Part shown: one piece after another, positions 5,283 to 7,177 of the stretch
Position numbering within the stretch: the first letter of the stretch is position 1
How the letters are laid out: every line of letters starts with the position of its first letter
Assembly (NCBI GenBank): GCA_934631055.1
Contig: CAKTXP010000123.1
Span: 1 to 7,177 of the forward strand
Direction: 5' to 3'
Length of the DNA stretch: 7,177 nucleotides
Source of the DNA: an uncultured Clostridia bacterium
Lineage (GTDB): Bacteria > Bacillota > Clostridia > Christensenellales > Aristaeellaceae
Notes under the pieces: model-generated
Database searches by the model: none
Told to the model about the DNA's origin: nothing
Seen by the model: the letters and a program-made list of their open reading frames with translations, nothing else
Translations under genes and position numbers: made by a program

Positions 5283-7177
5283 TCTGCTATCTGAAGGAAC
5301 AGAAACTGCTCATCTTGGAAACGGAACAGACCTCATACTGGATCGGACTGAAATATCCCGCGCCGATCTGCCTGTACTGGGGCGCGAAGATTGCGCCGGA
5401 AGACGCAGATATGTTTGAGCCGATACGCGACCACAGCTCTTTTGACATGGAGTTGTGGCGGGAACGGCTGGAATATCCCGTGTTCGACGGAAGAACGTTT
5501 GAAAGTGTATCGCTGAAAGCGGATGTTCCTCTGAATCTGCATACAAAGCATGTGGACGTGCGGGAGCAGCAGGCGGAGATTGTACTGGAAGATGAAGCGG
5601 GCAGGCTGGAAGTTTGTCTGGTTTACCGTGTGTTTGAAGCCTGCGACGTCATTCAGAAAAGCGCGAAGATAACGGCGAAGGAATCGGTCAGGCTGACTCG
5701 TCTGGACAGTGGGGCATGCCTCTTGCCGCATGAAACAAAGCCGTGGACGGCGCATTATGTCGTTGGCGCGTGGGCGGGAGAGTTCAGGCGGCGCACGGCA
5801 AAGCTGGAGGAAGGCGAGTTACGGCTGCAATCCGTACACGGCATGTCCGGCCCGCATATGAATCCATTCCTTATCGCGGCTAATGGCGAGGACGAGGGGA
5901 CGGGAGAAGCCTATGGTGTCGCGCTCGGGTGGAGCGGATGCTGGCAGATTACGGCATCGTCTACGGTATTTGGCAACCAACGTATCACGGCGGGGATGAA
6001 CGATGCGGACTTTATTTTCCCGATGCAGTCTGGCGAAAATTTTGAGACGCCGCCGATGTTCCTGTGCATGAGCGGAGGGGGAATCGGAGCGCTGAGCAGA
6101 AAGATGCACGATTTTGAGCGCTGGCATCTCAAAGCAGGGAGAAAGCCGCGGCGCGTGCTTTATAATTCGTGGGAAGCGACGCTGTTTGATGTGCGCGCGG
6201 AAGAACAGATGATTCTGGCGGAACGCGCGGCAAAGATGGGCGTGGAGCTTTTTGTGGTGGACGACGGCTGGTTTGGCGCGCGCAATTCCGACAAGGCGGG
6301 ACTGGGCGACTGGACAGTCAATCCGGAAAAATTTCCAAACGGATTGGAAGAGCTGATCGACCATGTTCATAAACTGGGCATGGATTTCGGACTGTGGGTC
6401 GAGCCGGAATCCGTCAATCCGGACAGCGACCTGTACCGTGCGCATCCGGATTGGATTCACAGATTGGCGGACTGCGAACCGATGACGCAGAGGAATCAGT
6501 ATCTGCTTGATTTCAGCAAACCGGAAGTCGAAGCATTTGCGCTCGATATGCTGCGCGGGCTGCTGAATAACTATCAAATCAGCTATCTGAAATGGGACAT
6601 GAACCGCGCGATGACCGACGTCTGCGAGAGCCTGACGCCATTTGAGAGAGAAAAGCATGTTCTGGCGCTCTATCGGATATTGGATACGCTGGGAACAGAA
6701 TTTCCTGATGTGGATATCGAAGCATGCAGCGGCGGCGGGGCGCGCGTAGACTTGGGCATGGCAGCGCGAACGGCTCAGTTCTGGGTCAGCGACAATACGG
6801 ATCCGTTCGACCGGCTGTTCATTCAGGAAGGATATACGCTGATGTATGCGCCGATGATGATGAGCTGCTGGGTGACGGATACGCCTAAAGACGGGCATAA
6901 ATGCGGTCGGGACGATTGGCACTATAAGTTCCATGCGGCGATGTGCGGCACGCTGGGCATCGGCGCGGATATCTCCAAACTGAGCGATGAAGAGATGGAG
7001 CTGTTTTCGGAAGAGATTGCGCGGTATAAAACATGGCGTGATGTCGTTCAAAATGGCGATCTATATCGTTTGCAGCTCCCATCCTGTTCTAATGTTGCAG
7101 CAGTCGAATACGTTTCAAAAGATCAAAATGAAGCTGTACTTTTTTTGTTCATGCACAGCCGGAAATATGGAGAGGTG
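5279..7177 (+). CDS. Alpha-galactosidase, glycoside hydrolase family 36, 3' partial
   Basis: Retaining alpha-galactosidase that removes terminal alpha-1,6-galactose from melibiose, raffinose-type sugars or galactomannan fragments. 633 residues are present without a stop; family members run about 720-740, so some 90-100 C-terminal residues lie outside. An N-terminal beta-sandwich (about 1-285) leads into the TIM barrel: RVLYNSWEATLFD (about 301-313), FVVDDGWFG with Asp328-Asp329, GLWVEPESVNPDSDLYRAHPD, the nucleophile motif LKWDMNR with Asp440, ACSGGGARVDLG with Cys483, and WVSDNTDPFDRL with acid/base Asp505. The start of the C-terminal beta domain is visible after about residue 590. Where many GH36 enzymes have MGSHVS..PNHQ, this one reads MMSCWVTDTPKD, a pocket-segment difference that may affect substrate range. 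No signal peptide is present, so a cytoplasmic enzyme acting on imported sugars is likely. It follows a strong terminator, so it should have its own promoter. agaA, rafA or melA cannot be chosen from sequence alone. Confidence 0.95.
   Translation, partial: MICYLKEQKLLILETEQTSYWIGLKYPAPICLYWGAKIAPEDADMFEPIRDHSSFDMELWRERLEYPVFDGRTFESVSLKADVPLNLHTKHVDVREQQAEIVLEDEAGRLEVCLVYRVFEACDVIQKSAKITAKESVRLTRLDSGACLLPHETKPWTAHYVVGAWAGEFRRRTAKLEEGELRLQSVHGMSGPHMNPFLIAANGEDEGTGEAYGVALGWSGCWQITASSTVFGNQRITAGMNDADFIFPMQSGENFETPPMFLCMSGGGIGALSRKMHDFERWHLKAGRKPRRVLYNSWEATLFDVRAEEQMILAERAAKMGVELFVVDDGWFGARNSDKAGLGDWTVNPEKFPNGLEELIDHVHKLGMDFGLWVEPESVNPDSDLYRAHPDWIHRLADCEPMTQRNQYLLDFSKPEVEAFALDMLRGLLNNYQISYLKWDMNRAMTDVCESLTPFEREKHVLALYRILDTLGTEFPDVDIEACSGGGARVDLGMAARTAQFWVSDNTDPFDRLFIQEGYTLMYAPMMMSCWVTDTPKDGHKCGRDDWHYKFHAAMCGTLGIGADISKLSDEEMELFSEEIARYKTWRDVVQNGDLYRLQLPSCSNVAAVEYVSKDQNEAVLFLFMHSRKYGEV

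Noticed and set aside
5819..7051. Long minus-strand open frame of 410 residues opposite the alpha-galactosidase
   Set aside because: It lies opposite the catalytic domain of an unmistakable GH36 enzyme, and its translation is an arginine/histidine-rich shadow.
1..7177. tRNA, rRNA, CRISPR array, insertion sequence or attachment site
   Set aside because: No regularly spaced repeats, transposase or integrase motifs, or cloverleaf sequences were seen on either strand while reading the window.

Overview
The window most likely comes from a member of the Bacillota, class Clostridia, probably gut- or rumen-associated. The grounds are an L17 protein with the internal insertions common in that class, strong AGGAGG-type ribosome binding sites, TAA stops on every complete gene, and a cytoplasmic GH36 alpha-galactosidase. 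Base composition looks moderately GC-rich. All five recognised genes lie on the + strand; large minus-strand open frames are composition shadows.

Bases 1-1640 are the end of a ribosomal protein/RNA polymerase operon. They hold rpoA (5' end outside the window), a 177-base spacer rich in short hairpins, rplQ, and a 16-bp-stem intrinsic terminator. Bases 1641-4999 form a second probable transcription unit of two genes 39 bases apart. The first encodes a 479-residue protein with the full GMP synthase (GuaA) layout, but it has lost the glutaminase Cys and His and most of the C-terminal XMP-binding signature. The second encodes a 610-residue polytopic membrane protein that resembles the DUF6020/GT-C type of envelope glycosyltransferase-like proteins. 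Bases 5000-5278 hold a strong terminator, a 7-bp inverted repeat, and a possible 32-codon ORF whose stop overlaps the next start as ATGA. Bases 5279-7177 are a GH36 alpha-galactosidase with its nucleophile and acid/base aspartates, cut by the window end.

Functionally the window joins core transcription/translation genes to accessory genes. The most unusual item is the GuaA-like protein. It appears to be an ATP-pyrophosphatase (adenylating) enzyme built on the GMP synthase frame that cannot use glutamine in the normal way and may not bind XMP. Its partner may be the membrane protein, but that link rests only on gene order.
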